A stretch of DNA of 64,000 nucleotides from Porphyromonas macacae DSM 20710 = JCM 13914 (GTDB taxonomy: Bacteria > Bacteroidota > Bacteroidia > Bacteroidales > Porphyromonadaceae): assembly GCF_000379945.1 (NCBI RefSeq), contig NZ_KB904151.1, positions 1 to 64,000 of the forward strand, read 5' to 3'. The position numbers and the translations under genes are program-made. This document shows positions 1 to 10,000 of this stretch, piece after piece (within the stretch, counting starts at the first letter, position 1; each line of letters opens with the position of its first letter). The notes beneath the pieces are model-generated. The model was not told the origin of the DNA. It ran no database searches and saw only the letters and a program-made list of their open reading frames with translations.

Positions 1-148
1 GACCTTGGATTGATTCTAAATTCAGCGAATCTACAATGCTGTTGACCAGGCGCACAGGGTCATTGGCATCAATATCTTGACCAAGTTCTGCAGGAAATAG
101 CAGGATGGGGTCGGATATGTAAGGACGAAAGTGTAACTTTGTATTCAT
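1..148 (-). CDS. IS1182-type transposase, N-terminal fragment (cut by window edge)
   Basis: Reads leftward from an ATG at 148 and runs off the window after 49 codons. The N-terminus (MNTKLHFRPYISDPILLFPA, then a DPVRLVNSIVDSL stretch) resembles the start of IS1182-type transposases, which commonly open with a 'F.PY...LLFP' motif and a 'NDPVR.V..I.D' motif before the DUF772 region. The catalytic DDE core lies outside the window. The probable terminal repeat of the element is the GGGGCTGTGTCAAAA-type sequence near 270-285, about 130 bp upstream, reading in the same direction. Whether the element is intact cannot be seen. Confidence 0.65.
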   Translation of the reverse strand, partial: MNTKLHFRPYISDPILLFPAELGQDIDANDPVRLVNSIVDSLNLESIQG

Positions 149-240
149 TAAGTAATTGATATTTGCTAAGTTACTCAAACTTAGTGAACGAACGAAGCCC
201 TAGCTTGTGAAAGTTGGGGCTTTGTCGTTGGATGAGGAAT

Positions 241-284
241 AAAAAAAGGAGGCTGCCCCAAAAATGAATTTTGACACAGCCCCT
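241..284 (-). terminator. Intrinsic terminator downstream of dnaK, possibly also an IS end
   Basis: Read on the minus strand, an AGGGGCTG...CAGCCTCCT hairpin with inner CAAAA/TTTTG pairing is followed by seven T residues, 25 nt after the dnaK stop. The same GGGGCTGTGTCAAAA core recurs at 4155-4200 and, modified, near 13530. As it lies just upstream of the transposase fragment and points the same way, it may be the terminal repeat of that element doubling as a terminator. Confidence 0.6.
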
Positions 285-308
285 TTAATCGTTTTTCGAT
301 GAACGAGG

Positions 309-2222
309 CTATTTGACCTCTTCGAAGTCGGCGTCGGTGACGTCCTGGGCTGTGCTGCCGCTGTCGCTTGCTCCTCCCTGGAAGCCTGAAGCATCAGGGC
401 CGGGTTGGGCACCCTGAGCGCCTGCGTTCTTATACATCTCTTCACTGGCTGCATGGAATACCTGATTCAATTCGGCCATTGCGGCATCGATACCGGCAAT
501 ATCCTGCCCTTTGTGGGCCGTTTTCAGTTTTTCCAGAGCTGCTTCAATCGGGGCTTTCTTGTCGACCGGAAGCTTGTCGCCCAACTCTTTGAGCTGCTTC
601 TCGGTTTGGAAGATCATGCTGTCGGCCTGATTCAGCTTGTCGATACGCTCTTTCTCTTTTTTGTCAGCATCGGCATTGGCTTCGGCCTCGGCTTTCATTC
701 GTTTGATTTCGTCTTCGCTCAAACCGCTGCTTGCCTCGATACGGATAGCCTGTTGCTTACCGGTGGCTTTGTCCACAGCCGTTACATTCAAAATACCGTT
801 GGCGTCGATGTCGAAAGTGACCTCGATCTGAGGTACCTGACGCGGAGCCGGAGCAATACCGTCCAGATTGAAACGTCCTATGCTCTTGTTGTCTTTTGCC
901 AAAGAACGCTCGCCCTGCAGTACGTGTATCTCTACCGAAGGCTGGTTGTCCACTGCCGTGGTAAACACTTCGCTCTTCTTGGTCGGGATGGTGGTGTTGG
1001 CATCGATCAGGCGAGTCATCACGCCACCCATCGTTTCGATACCCAGAGAAAGCGGGGTAACGTCGAGGAGCAACACGTCTTTGATTTCACCCGTGAGCAC
1101 GCCACCCTGAATAGCCGCACCGATAGCCACCACTTCATCGGGGTTGACTCCCTTGGACGGCGTTTTGCCGAAAATACGCTCTACGATTTCCTGAACCGCA
1201 GGGATACGTGTCGAACCACCTACGAGGATTACTTCGTCGATGTCGTTTTTGCTCAAACCGGCATCTTTGAGGGCTGTTTCGCACGGAGCCACACAAGCCT
1301 GAATCAGACGGTCTGCCAGTTGCTCGAACTTGGCACGTGAAAGCGTTTTTACCAAGTGCTTGGGTATGCCGTTTACCGGCATGATATAAGGCAGATTGAT
1401 TTCGGTAGAGGTGGTGCTTGAAAGCTCGATTTTAGCTTTTTCCGCAGCCTCTTTCAGACGTTGCATCGCCATCGGATCCTTACGCAGGTCGATACCTTCG
1501 TCTGCGAGGAACTCCTCTGCCAGCCAGTCGATGATAACGTGGTCGAAGTCATCGCCACCCAGGTGCGTATCGCCGTTGGTCGATTTCACTTCGAATACTC
1601 CGTCGCCCAATTCCAGAATAGAAATATCGAACGTACCGCCACCAAGGTCGAATACCGCAATCTTCATATCCTTATTGGACTTGTCCAAGCCGTAGGCCAA
1701 CGATGCCGCCGTGGGTTCGTTTACGATACGGCGCACTTTAAGACCGGCGATTTCTCCGGCTTCTTTAGTAGCCTGTCTCTGAGAGTCGTTGAAGTATGCC
1801 GGTACGGTGATCACCGCTTCGGTTACCTCCTGTCCCAGATAGTCTTCGGCTGTTTTTTTCATCTTTTGCAGGATCATGGCCGAAATCTCCTGCGGCGTAT
1901 AAAGACGTCCGTCGATGTCTACGCGCGGTGTATTGTTGTCACCACGAACCACTTTGAAGGGGGTGCGTTCAGCCTCTTTAGAAATCTGGTCGAATGTTTC
2001 ACCCATGAAACGTTTGATCGAGTAGATGGTTTTTGTGGGGTTGGTGATAGCCTGCCGTTTGGCCGGATCTCCCACTTTACGCTCGCCGCCCTCTACGAAT
2101 GCTACCACAGAGGGGGTGGTGCGCTTACCTTCGCTGTTTGCGATAACGATAGGCTCGTTACCTTCCAGTACTGCCACGCATGAGTTGGTCGTACCTAAGT
2201 CTATTCCAATAATCTTTCCCAT
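309..2222 (-). CDS. dnaK: Molecular chaperone DnaK (Hsp70)
   Basis: Encodes a 637-residue cytosolic Hsp70 that folds client proteins in ATP-driven cycles with DnaJ and GrpE. The ATPase domain opens with [21 protein letters not shown]; phosphate motif [18 protein letters not shown] and [11 protein letters not shown] are present. The substrate-binding domain follows ([20 protein letters not shown]), then a helical lid and a C-terminal tail ending DADFEEVK, the usual EEVK-like terminus. The frame stays open 39 codons further upstream, but the ATG at 2222 gives the canonical N-terminus and is chosen. No dnaJ, grpE or hrcA lies beside it. A promoter-like sequence is at 2309-2340 and a terminator at 241-284, so it is probably monocistronic. 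Confidence 0.98.
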   Translation of the reverse strand: MGKIIGIDLGTTNSCVAVLEGNEPIVIANSEGKRTTPSVVAFVEGGERKVGDPAKRQAITNPTKTIYSIKRFMGETFDQISKEAERTPFKVVRGDNNTPRVDIDGRLYTPQEISAMILQKMKKTAEDYLGQEVTEAVITVPAYFNDSQRQATKEAGEIAGLKVRRIVNEPTAASLAYGLDKSNKDMKIAVFDLGGGTFDISILELGDGVFEVKSTNGDTHLGGDDFDHVIIDWLAEEFLADEGIDLRKDPMAMQRLKEAAEKAKIELSSTTSTEINLPYIMPVNGIPKHLVKTLSRAKFEQLADRLIQACVAPCETALKDAGLSKNDIDEVILVGGSTRIPAVQEIVERIFGKTPSKGVNPDEVVAIGAAIQGGVLTGEIKDVLLLDVTPLSLGIETMGGVMTRLIDANTTIPTKKSEVFTTAVDNQPSVEIHVLQGERSLAKDNKSIGRFNLDGIAPAPRQVPQIEVTFDIDANGILNVTAVDKATGKQQAIRIEASSGLSEDEIKRMKAEAEANADADKKEKERIDKLNQADSMIFQTEKQLKELGDKLPVDKKAPIEAALEKLKTAHKGQDIAGIDAAMAELNQVFHAASEEMYKNAGAQGAQPGPDASGFQGGASDSGSTAQDVTDADFEEVK

Positions 2223-2308
2223 AATATTTATTTGTTTTAATTGTTTATTCCTGTTTTTTAATTCAAGTTTTTTGCTTGTTTTCGATAAAATCCGTGCAAA
2301 GGGTATGC

Positions 2309-2340
2309 CAAAACGTATATGTATTGCCGAAACCGACAAA
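2309..2340 (-). promoter_or_regulatory. Candidate dnaK promoter (Bacteroidetes -33/-7 type)
   Basis: On the minus strand, TTTG at 2340-2337 is followed after 19 nt by TACGTTTTG (near TAnnTTTG) at 2317-2309. This would start transcription near 2302 and leave a leader of about 80 nt before the dnaK ATG. No CIRCE-like inverted repeat was seen. Confidence 0.4.
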
Positions 2341-2565
2341 TTGTCATACTCTCTGTTCGGGACAATGTGACACGGTGAAGGCTGATTTTTTCAAAAAGAA
2401 GTATGAAGGGATAATGATTGTTGCTTATATTCGGTTCGATAGCCTCTCTCACCGAAGACGGCATTTGTGTTTACGCTATCTTCTAAGGCAGGCTATTTTT
2501 TTGTTTTCGGGTAATTTTGAAGTCTTTTGTAAAAGCCTATTAGGCAGAGACTTACAGGGCATGAG

Positions 2566-2673
2566 AATTCTCTGCCTGATGGTTGGAAATTCTTCAGGCA
2601 AAGGATTTTCAACCAAGTTAACTTGGTTTTTTATTTTCCTTAACAAAAATTTTGAACGAACAGGCAGAGAATT
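2566..2673 (+). repeat. 108-bp palindromic repeat, copy A (MITE-like)
   Basis: Bounded by perfect 13-bp inverted ends AATTCTCTGCCTG (2566-2578) and CAGGCAGAGAATT (2661-2673). Inside are the family's nested GCCTGA/TCAGGC inversion and central AAGTTAACTT. This copy is the most diverged: the internal TCCGTAGCGCTACGGA palindrome of copies B and C is lost. A stray TAGGCAGAGA at 2541-2550 could be part of another end. No protein is encoded. It sits in the 838-bp gap between dnaK and the next gene (2223-3060), which otherwise holds only the dnaK promoter, a pair of direct repeats and a -7-like box. Confidence 0.8.
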
Positions 2674-2839
2674 TTTGGCTGTCTGCAGATACATAGAAAA
2701 CGATGTTTTTCGAGGCAATCAAGTAGCCTGATTATCGTATACCCGATTCGGATAAAAGATTTCTTTTGCAAACCCCATGTGCCGGAATGGGTCGACTGTC
2801 GGACAACCGTCCCGGTGCCTATGTCCGCTAAAAACGTCC

Positions 2840-2935
2840 CTCTCCCAAATATCCTGTTGCCCGTACCGCGTATTGACTTGTAGGAGGATTGATAAATGAT
2901 ACAGGTCTCTCCCAAATATCCTGTTGCCCGTACCG
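2840..2935. repeat. Pair of 29-bp perfect direct repeats
   Basis: The same 29 bp (starting CTCTCCCAAATATCC and ending GCCCGTACCG) occur at 2840-2868 and 2907-2935, 67 bp apart. A weaker similar stretch precedes them around 2800-2830. The spacer is unique. The two copies are too few for a CRISPR call. No function recognised. Confidence 0.8.
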
Positions 2936-2989
2936 CTGCTGTGGAAGTGACACATCTTCTGCTGCATGCAGCATTCGCACAATAATTTT

Positions 2990-2997
2990 TATATTTG
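2990..2997 (+). promoter_or_regulatory. Candidate -7 box for the lipoprotein gene at 3061
   Basis: TATATTTG fits the Bacteroidetes -7 consensus TAnnTTTG and would start RNA near 3004, 57 nt before the ATG. No good -33 TTTG was found at the expected distance. Confidence 0.3.
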
Positions 2998-3060
2998 ACA
3001 GATAAATGGCTGTTTAATCATGAACGAGCCTTTAGTATTATTCATTTAAGCATTAAATCC

Positions 3061-3399
3061 ATGAAGAAATTACTTTTTATTCCGTTTGCGATGTTCCTTT
3101 TGGTTTCTTGTAGCAGTGGCCCGAAGAAAACAGCTCAAAAATTTACTGAAAACGTGGCTAAAGGAAAAATAGAAGAGGCCAAAAAATATGCCACCGAATC
3201 TGCCGGAAAACTTCTTGATCTCGGCTCTTCTTTGGGCACAATGCCTTTAGACCCTAATTTTAAGTTTGAATTTGTCAAAGATTCTATTGTGGAGAATAAA
3301 GCATGGGTAACTTATAAGGATCAGAATGGCAAGGAATCGACCATAGACTTGGTTAAGATAGACGGGAAATGGTTGGTGCACCAGGAGTTCAAAAAATAG
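3061..3399 (+). CDS. Small DUF4878-like lipoprotein
   Basis: A 112-residue exported lipoprotein: signal peptide MKKLLFIPFAMFLLVSC with the lipobox cysteine in LVSC, then a compact domain with 'AQKFTENVAKGKIEEAKKYA' and a closing 'DLVKIDGKWLVHQEF'. This is the pattern of DUF4878/NTF2-like lipoproteins, which carry a short helix, a strand-rich core and a DGKW motif. The frame is open 22 codons upstream, but the ATG at 3061 begins the signal peptide. The downstream gene starts inside its last codons, which suggests translational coupling. Ligand and role are unknown. Confidence 0.75.
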   Translation: MKKLLFIPFAMFLLVSCSSGPKKTAQKFTENVAKGKIEEAKKYATESAGKLLDLGSSLGTMPLDPNFKFEFVKDSIVENKAWVTYKDQNGKESTIDLVKIDGKWLVHQEFKK

Positions 3400-4004
3400 C
3401 ACGAATCCATCTGTTCATACCGGCCGTTTTTATCATTCTTGCGTTTTGTGCCTGTAATGCGAAAGAGGCCGGCAGCAAGAAAAATGTCAGGCAGATAAAA
3501 CCCGAAAAACTATTTACCAATCTTTCGGAAGGCGATTTGGTTTGCCGGCTGGGTAGCGGTTTTTTTTCGAATCATTTCAGAAAACACGCTTCGCAGGAAA
3601 AACGTTTTTCTCATATCGGTATTATTTCCCGTGAGGGAGAGCATCTGTATGTTTACCATACCGAGGCCAGCGAACTCACGGGCCAAGGGAGCGTGAAGAA
3701 AGAGTCTTTGGAAACTTTTCTGAAAGGATTGGACACCTATGCTTTTTACCGTCTGGAATTACCTGTGGAGACAAAGCTGCGGATCATTGCTCAGGCAGAG
3801 CTTTATTTTCGTGAAAAAGTGCCTTTCGATTTGGCTTTCGATACTTTTGATGACCGCAAAATGTATTGTACGGAGTTTGTGGCGAGATGTATCAATAAGG
3901 CTTGCGACAGCACTGTCATTGTACCTGCGCTAACTATTAACGGAAAGTCTTTTATCGGCCTCGACGATATTTATAAGCATCCCCTTTGCCGGGAGGTAAG
4001 TTAG
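3369..4004 (+). CDS. YiiX/YaeF-type permuted papain-like (C92) lipoprotein
   Basis: A 211-residue protein with an N-terminal hydrophobic segment and cysteines at 27 and 29 (LAFCAC) suited to lipidation. The mature part has the permuted NlpC/P60 order of the YaeF/YiiX family: 'SEGDLVCR', then His82 in FSHIGII and Cys167 in KMYCTEF, the probable catalytic pair. These proteins are thought to act as amidases or hydrolases on peptide or lipid-amide bonds in the envelope; the substrate here is unknown. The only reasonable start is the ATG at 3369, overlapping the DUF4878 gene by 31 bp in another frame, so the two are likely co-translated. Confidence 0.7.
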   Translation: MVGAPGVQKIARIHLFIPAVFIILAFCACNAKEAGSKKNVRQIKPEKLFTNLSEGDLVCRLGSGFFSNHFRKHASQEKRFSHIGIISREGEHLYVYHTEASELTGQGSVKKESLETFLKGLDTYAFYRLELPVETKLRIIAQAELYFREKVPFDLAFDTFDDRKMYCTEFVARCINKACDSTVIVPALTINGKSFIGLDDIYKHPLCREVS

Positions 4005-4030
4005 CATTTGGGATTGAAGAGAAATGAAAA

Positions 4031-4150
4031 CGACGGTGTGTCATGATCGCAAATTCCCGCGCTCCTTGCGACATTCGGCTTCGTTCACATTCTTCAGCAC
4101 ACTCCCTTGAGCCTCAGGCCTGGCACCCTGTACTTTACGCATTTTTACAC
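4031..4150. repeat. Second repeat type (about 120 bp), copy 1
   Basis: Similar over its length to 13403-13524: shared blocks CTTGCGACATTCGG, CCCTTGAGC and TGTACTTTACGCAT in the same order and spacing. In copy 2 the ends form 19-bp inverted repeats; here they are eroded. Both copies are followed within about 15 bp by a GGRRCTGTGYCRAAA motif. Read on the minus strand there is a short frame beginning MRKVQGARPEAQG that is shared with copy 2, but it breaks there, so I do not call a gene. MITE- or REP-like. Confidence 0.65.
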
Positions 4151-4154
4151 ACTT

Positions 4155-4200
4155 AAACGGGACTGTGCCGAAAACGCATTTTGACACAGCCCCGTTTTTT
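4155..4200. terminator. Strong hairpin, probable bidirectional terminator
   Basis: AACGGGACTGTG (4156-4167) pairs with CACAGCCCCGTT (4185-4196) with one imperfect pair, and inner AAAACGCATTTT extends the stem. Six T residues follow on the plus strand, fitting termination of the gene ending at 4004; the imperfect pair becomes G-U on the minus strand, fitting the gene ending at 4245. The core matches the hairpin downstream of dnaK. Confidence 0.65.
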
Positions 4201-4244
4201 CGTATCAAGAGGCTTTATGGAGAGCCTCGGCCGACATGCTATGC

Positions 4245-5618
4245 CTATTTTGCCAGCAGGCCGTCGATTAACGTGATGACTTTTTCCTCGGAAGGACGGG
4301 GAGCAAAGGCATCGATAATGTTGAAATCCTTATCGATGAGAATGAACCGGGGAATACCCAGTAACATCCAATCGTTTTTCAGTGCTAAATCTGTAGAATG
4401 ATACTGTGTCAGTTCCTTTTTATGCTCTGTGAGGAATGCCAGCCAGGGTTCCCGGGTGGTATCGGTGGAAATGGGAATAAAGACGATATCCTTACCGGCG
4501 TATTGCTTGCTGAGCTTTTCGAATGCCGGAGCTTCCTGCAGGCAGGGGCCGCACCAGGTAGCCCAGAGGTCTATGTAAATATGTTTGCCTTTGAAGTCGG
4601 ACAGTTTTTTTACATTCCCCGCAACATCGGTTATTTCCAAATCTATGGCAGGTTGTCCGCGGAGAAGTTTGGAGTTTTGGGCTATTTTTTCTTCGATTTC
4701 TGCGGCAAAATCTTTGTTTCGGATCGTTTGCAGGAAGCTTTTGGCTTCATTGATAACTTCTTCTGAAACACCTTCTCGGAGTTTGCCGATCATCGTTGCA
4801 CTGGCAAAAAGTTCCTGTGTACGGGTCGGTAGCGTGATATTTTTGAACCATTTTTCATTGAGCATGGAATCCTGATGGCGTGAAATTACATCGCGTACTA
4901 CGGCCACATCCAAAAACTTCTCATCCAGAATTTCCTGAAGTTTGGGTGTAATGTATGCACTTATCGAGGTCGCATATTCTTCCCATTTAGCCTGCATTTC
5001 TTCTTTGTTCTTTACATCGTTGAAGAAGTTGGAATAGTTGGCGTAGTGCATGTAGCTGTTAATTACATCGGCTTTGATGCGAGCAGCTTCCTGTTGCTTA
5101 AACTCATCCGAAACACCGGTTAAAGCCTTCAGTTCACCCATACGTACTTCGGCCAGACTGTCCACGAACATCATTGTAGAGGAGAGGTCGCTTTTAACAT
5201 TATCTCCGCCTTTCAGGAAAGAGCCGCCTTTGGGGAATAACCGCTCTTTCATGTAAATGTTGGCTTCGGCTCCCTGTCCCTCGAATTCGGCTTCTGTATT
5301 CAAAGGGGTGATTTTCATCGTCAGATCATCACCCGGGGTGAGGTACAGCGTGTTACGTGCGATATTAAAATAAGCCGGTTCGTTCAGTACGAATGTCGTG
5401 TCGGCATTACCCGCAGAGTCTATTTTCAGTATTATATCCCGGCTTTCGCCCAAAACGGCCGCTGCTCCGTTGTAGCTCATCCGCACAAAATCTTTGCCGA
5501 TATCGATGAATCGGCCCTTGATGTGCACAGTGGAAGCTGCCGTTTTTTCTTGTTTTTTCTCTGTTTTGCAGGCCAGTAAACTGAGTGCTGCCAATGTAAA
5601 AGTTATTATCCGTTTCAT
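4245..5618 (-). CDS. TlpA/AhpC-type thioredoxin-fold lipoprotein with N-terminal extension
   Basis: 457 residues. Lipoprotein signal ends at LLAC (Cys17). Residues about 30-320 form a strand-then-helix region like the DUF4369-type N-terminal part common in Bacteroidetes thiol-disulfide oxidoreductases. The C-terminal 140 residues are a redoxin domain with active site WATWCGPC (Cys356 and Cys359), followed by 'FIPISTD' and the cis-Pro region GIPRFILI. It should act as a periplasmic or surface thiol reductase. It is the last gene of fecR-susC-susD-tlpA, with only 4 bp between the susD stop and its ATG, so it is co-transcribed. Possible roles are redox handling of an imported substrate or maturation of the transporter; neither is shown by the sequence. 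Confidence 0.85.
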   Translation of the reverse strand: MKRIITFTLAALSLLACKTEKKQEKTAASTVHIKGRFIDIGKDFVRMSYNGAAAVLGESRDIILKIDSAGNADTTFVLNEPAYFNIARNTLYLTPGDDLTMKITPLNTEAEFEGQGAEANIYMKERLFPKGGSFLKGGDNVKSDLSSTMMFVDSLAEVRMGELKALTGVSDEFKQQEAARIKADVINSYMHYANYSNFFNDVKNKEEMQAKWEEYATSISAYITPKLQEILDEKFLDVAVVRDVISRHQDSMLNEKWFKNITLPTRTQELFASATMIGKLREGVSEEVINEAKSFLQTIRNKDFAAEIEEKIAQNSKLLRGQPAIDLEITDVAGNVKKLSDFKGKHIYIDLWATWCGPCLQEAPAFEKLSKQYAGKDIVFIPISTDTTREPWLAFLTEHKKELTQYHSTDLALKNDWMLLGIPRFILIDKDFNIIDAFAPRPSEEKVITLIDGLLAK

Positions 5619-5622
5619 TTTT

Positions 5623-7017
5623 CTATCGTTTGTTAGGAATCATATTGGGGTTAAAGCGTAATACAGTGGGAGGTATGGGAAGGATATATTTGGGGTCGTT
5701 GGGCAACAGCGTATGTTTGGTTCCGTCGACATCATGGACGATGGTTTTTGCAAATCGAGGTTCACGATTGAGACGTTTCAGGTCGATCAGTCGGGTACAC
5801 CCCTGAAACACCATTTCCCTCCGCCTTTCGTCCAATACTTGACGCAGGGCATCCTCTTCGTCTGTAGCTTTCAGCGGTTTATTATCGATGATACGGTGAT
5901 CCCTTAGCGTATTAAGGTAAGATATCGCTTTGTCTTTATTTCCCAGGCGAGCTTCGCATTCCGCTGCAATCAGGTAAATCTCCGGGGTTGCCACAGCCAT
6001 ATTTGCATAAATAAACGGCGCCCAAAGGTCATATTCGGTGGTGGTGCTGCCGATACGTCTGGTAAAGTAGAGAAGGAAGCGCTTGTCTTTTTCTTTATCG
6101 TACAGGTTTATCAACTCTTCGGAGCCGTATACGCTACTGGACAGACCGAACACATAAGGAGCCAGTCGGATATAGGTATTCTCCGGATTATCGGCATTTT
6201 GAGGCACATCGATCCGGCCGATATATTTTCTCGGATCCACCACTTTATAAGGTTTAAGATCCAGAAGGTTTGAATTGTGCTCGAGCGATTTGCGGGCATT
6301 ATCCAATGCTTTTTGATAATCTCCCATATAGAGATACATACGTGCCAGCAGCCCGAAACCTACGGGTTTGGAAGCCCGGAAAGCATTGGCAACCGGTCTT
6401 TCCGGCAAATATTTGGCAGCCTCATTCAGATCTGCTTTTATCTGATCGTATACTTCTTGAACAGAAGCTCTCTTCAGATCTTTTTTATTGATATCCTGAT
6501 CCAATAACAGAGGTACTCCGGGGTCTTTCGCTGCCGTAGCCGGATCATAGTGATTGCCATAGGCATTTACCAGCGTGAGGTATTCGAAAGCCCGTCCCAT
6601 CAGAGCTTCTGCTCTTACCTGATTTTTGTGCTCTTCGGTGGCATCTGTGGACCCCAAGACCTCTTGAACGATAACATTATAAGTATAAATACGATTGTAG
6701 GAAAAATTCCATAAACCGTCTTTTTCGCCATCGCCATATACTTCCGAATCGAAGGAGTAGAGACGCTTCAGAGGCAAAGCGAGGTTTTCAATGCCTCTTG
6801 TAACCACATCTTTCTGCGGCAAGAAAACATCATCGGTGATATAATTCGGATAAGAATCCGAAGATTTCAGCAGTTGTGGAAAATTCAACAGCGTTTCGTA
6901 GTGTTCGCACTTTTCGGGAATCACCACTCCTTTGGGTCTGACATCGAGGAATTTGTCGCAAGAGGTGAGTGCAAGTATTCCAAGACAGGAAAATAATACT
7001 TTATATATTGTTCTCAT
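5623..7017 (-). CDS. SusD/RagB-family surface nutrient-binding lipoprotein
   Basis: 464 residues, signal peptide ending LALTSC followed by DKFLDVRPKG, the standard SusD opening 'C.dfLd..P.g'. Later motifs include 'RAEALMGRAFEYLTLVNAYG' (a SusD helix), 'GFGLLARMYLYMGDYQKAL' (TPR region), 'YLNTLRDHR' and 'VLDERRREMVFQGCTRLIDLKRL', then a C-terminal 'LPIPPTVLRFNPNMIPN'. It should cap the SusC barrel and capture substrate at the cell surface. It starts 11 bp after the susC stop. The absence of glycosidases in this operon means the ligand may not be a glycan; peptides, iron or haem complexes are alternatives. Confidence 0.93.
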   Translation of the reverse strand: MRTIYKVLFSCLGILALTSCDKFLDVRPKGVVIPEKCEHYETLLNFPQLLKSSDSYPNYITDDVFLPQKDVVTRGIENLALPLKRLYSFDSEVYGDGEKDGLWNFSYNRIYTYNVIVQEVLGSTDATEEHKNQVRAEALMGRAFEYLTLVNAYGNHYDPATAAKDPGVPLLLDQDINKKDLKRASVQEVYDQIKADLNEAAKYLPERPVANAFRASKPVGFGLLARMYLYMGDYQKALDNARKSLEHNSNLLDLKPYKVVDPRKYIGRIDVPQNADNPENTYIRLAPYVFGLSSSVYGSEELINLYDKEKDKRFLLYFTRRIGSTTTEYDLWAPFIYANMAVATPEIYLIAAECEARLGNKDKAISYLNTLRDHRIIDNKPLKATDEEDALRQVLDERRREMVFQGCTRLIDLKRLNREPRFAKTIVHDVDGTKHTLLPNDPKYILPIPPTVLRFNPNMIPNKR

Positions 7018-7028
7018 TTTTTCCGGAT

Positions 7029-10000
7029 TTAAAAGTTAAGTGATAATCCCAGCGTATATGTGGCCGGATTGGGTAATGTGCGCCAGCCTCTGCCATAGCC
7101 GATCGTAGTGTAAGCTTCGGGGTCTATGTCTCCGTTTGCAGCCCACCACCAGATATTGCTTATCTGGCAGGTTAAGGAAGCATTGCCGATAGACAGTTTG
7201 TTCAACAGTTTTTTAGGCAGATTATAAGTCAAAGAAATATCTCGGAGTTTGATATAATCCGCTTTTTTAACATGTACATCGGCCGAATACCAGGTTTGCA
7301 TTTCCGTATAGTAAATATTTGTGTTAAGTGCGGGGGCTACTCCGGCAATCTTTTCGTCGCCCGGTTTTCTCCAGTGATTGAGAGCCTTCCGGTCAATATT
7401 TGTGCCGGGTGCACCGGTCAGGTAATCCGAAACGACATCGCGTATTACGTGTCCGCCGTAATAAACGAACATGAAAGAGAAGTCGAAATCGCCGATACCG
7501 AAAGAGTTTTTCAAGGAAGCTGTGTACTTGGGGTCTCTGGTGCCCGAATAAACCAAATCTTCCACCGAGCCGACGTTTTTAACTTTTTCTCCTTTACGGT
7601 TATATACCAGCACACTGCCGTCTTTAGGGTCCAGACCGGCATAGCGATAACTGAAAAGGCTGTTTATGGGGCGTCCTACGGTTTGTACATTTCTTGCCGT
7701 ATAATCGAATACACTCTCCTTTGTGCCTTTCAGATTTGTCAATTCATTCTTATTGTAGCTGAACATCCCGCTGATATTCCAGCTGAAGTTCCGGGTTTTG
7801 AAAGGCATGCCTTGCAGAGAAAGCTCGATACCTTTGTTTACCATGGATCCGTAATTGACCATCAGGGTAGGCCAGCCTAACGTGGGGTCTGCATTACGTT
7901 CACCCAGCAAATCCGAAGTATTCTTGTGATAATAGTCGATACTTCCGCCCAGACGGGAGTTGAACAAATCGAAGTCGATACCGATATTGGTGGAAACCGT
8001 TTTTTCCCAGCGGAGCTCGGCATTGGGCGGATAAGATATTCTTGATCCGAACTCGCCGACCAAAGGATTGTATCCGGTGTTGATAATATTCAGGTACGGA
8101 CCTACCGTTTTCGGTACATTACCTCCCACGCCCGAAGTCAGACGCATATTCAAGCGGTTGATCCATGACACCTCTTTCATAAACTCCTCATTGGCTATAC
8201 GCCAGCTGCCTCCTAAGGACCACAAAGGCCTGTATTGATATTTGGGGTCGGTACCGAAGAGGTTCGACTGATCTATACGTATGCTGCCGGTAAGAGCATA
8301 GCGGTTGTCGAATGTATAAGAGGCGTTTGCATAGAATGATACGAAACGGTCTTCCAGATGTTTTAAGTAATTATAGGTATCATAGACCCAGGTAAATGCA
8401 CCCGACAAGGATTCGGTGCCTCTCAGCGGATCCAAAATCAGCGGATTGATAGGTTTGATACCCAAACTGTTGTCATCGTAACCCATATAGTAGCTTCTGG
8501 TACCTGTGCTGCGAACAAGGCGCCTTTCGGCACCGGCCAATGCTGCAATTTCGTGTTTACCGTATGTGCGGTTGAAGTTAAGTTGCGAACGTAAGGTGTA
8601 AGAGTAAAAATCCGAACGTGTTTCGTCCAACTGTCCTCCGTCAGGAACATTTAATGTCAGATTTTTTGTTTGAGGGTTGTACTGAGCGGCATCGTTGATC
8701 ATATTCCTGACCTTGAAAGAGTTTACAGTATAAATCTGACGATTTTTGATATGGGTGTTTTCTGTCTGATATTTGAGGTCAAGATTTAACCCTTCAGCCA
8801 GATTTACTTTCAAGCCGGCTTGAATGCGCAAATAGTTTTCGGCATCCCGGAAAAATTCTTCGGAGCGATTTCTTATGGGAGAAAAGGTCTGGTCCTTGAG
8901 TCCGATGGATTTTAACCGTTCTATTTCATATTCGGACTTCAGTTGCCGTAACGGAATAGGGTTGCCTGCTTCATCACGCAGCATATAATAGCCGGGATAA
9001 CCGGAAATCAGGTCCATGTAACTATTTACGCCGTTGTCTCCCGAGTTTCGGTAGAAACTTCCGGCAACACCGAAGTCGGCGGATAGCCATTCGAAGAATT
9101 TGATATCATCTTTCAGACTGAAACCGATACGGCTTCTCTCCCGGAATTTTTCATTACCATAATCACCCAGATAGTTCAGAGTGGCTATATAACGGTTTGC
9201 CTGCGTACCTCCGGAGACGGAAAGATTATGCTGGTGCACAAAACCGGTGCGTGCAAACTCTTTTTCTATTTGACTGCGGTTATCCAATCCGCGATATACA
9301 GCAAGGGCTTTTTTGAGTTCGTCATCGGAAAGCTCCTTTTTCTCGTGTTTATAAAGAAGAGCGATCACCGGATTTAATGAATAGCGTTCATTTAAGTCAT
9401 CGAACTTGGCATGGTAAAAATTAAACCCTTCTATCTGCATGTCCACCAGCTCCGAGTTATTCATCAAATTCAAATAGCTCAAGTCGGGTTTGGGGATAAA
9501 TTTTGCAGAACCGTTATAGCTGACACGGGTTTTACCTTCCTGGCCGCGTTTTGTTGTGATGACGATAACGCCATTGGCAGCTCTGGCACCATAAATAGAA
9601 CTGGCAGAAGCATCTTTCAGTACGGTTATGTTCTGAACATCCGTAGGGTTGATTGCATCCAAATTCCCCTGATATGGCATACCGTCCACGATATACAGCG
9701 GGTTTTGCTCTCCGTGTATCGTGGTGATACCGCGAATAACGATGTCCTTGTCTTTGCCGGCGCTTTTATTGATACCTGCCACCAACCCTTCTATGCGGGA
9801 GAGCACGTTCGTTTCCAGTTTACCTTTGGTGTGTTTGTCGGAAATTACGGCATAGGAACCGGTGGCGCGTTCTTTGGACAGAGTCTGGTATCCCGTTACC
9901 ACCACTTCTTTCAGCAACGTTGCGCTGGATTGCATCTGCACATCGACCGTTTTCTTGTTCCTGTCGGCTTTGATTACCTGATCGGCCATGCCGACATAGG

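Noticed and set aside
405-2183. Long plus-strand frames opposite dnaK (311 and 240 codons)
   Set aside because: Antisense shadows of dnaK without domains.
2840-2935. Start of a CRISPR array
   Set aside because: Only two repeats, one spacer, and no cas genes in the window.
2640-2982. Two minus-strand frames over the direct repeats
   Set aside because: The repeated peptide arises from the 29-bp repeats; no start context, no family, AT/GC pattern not gene-like.
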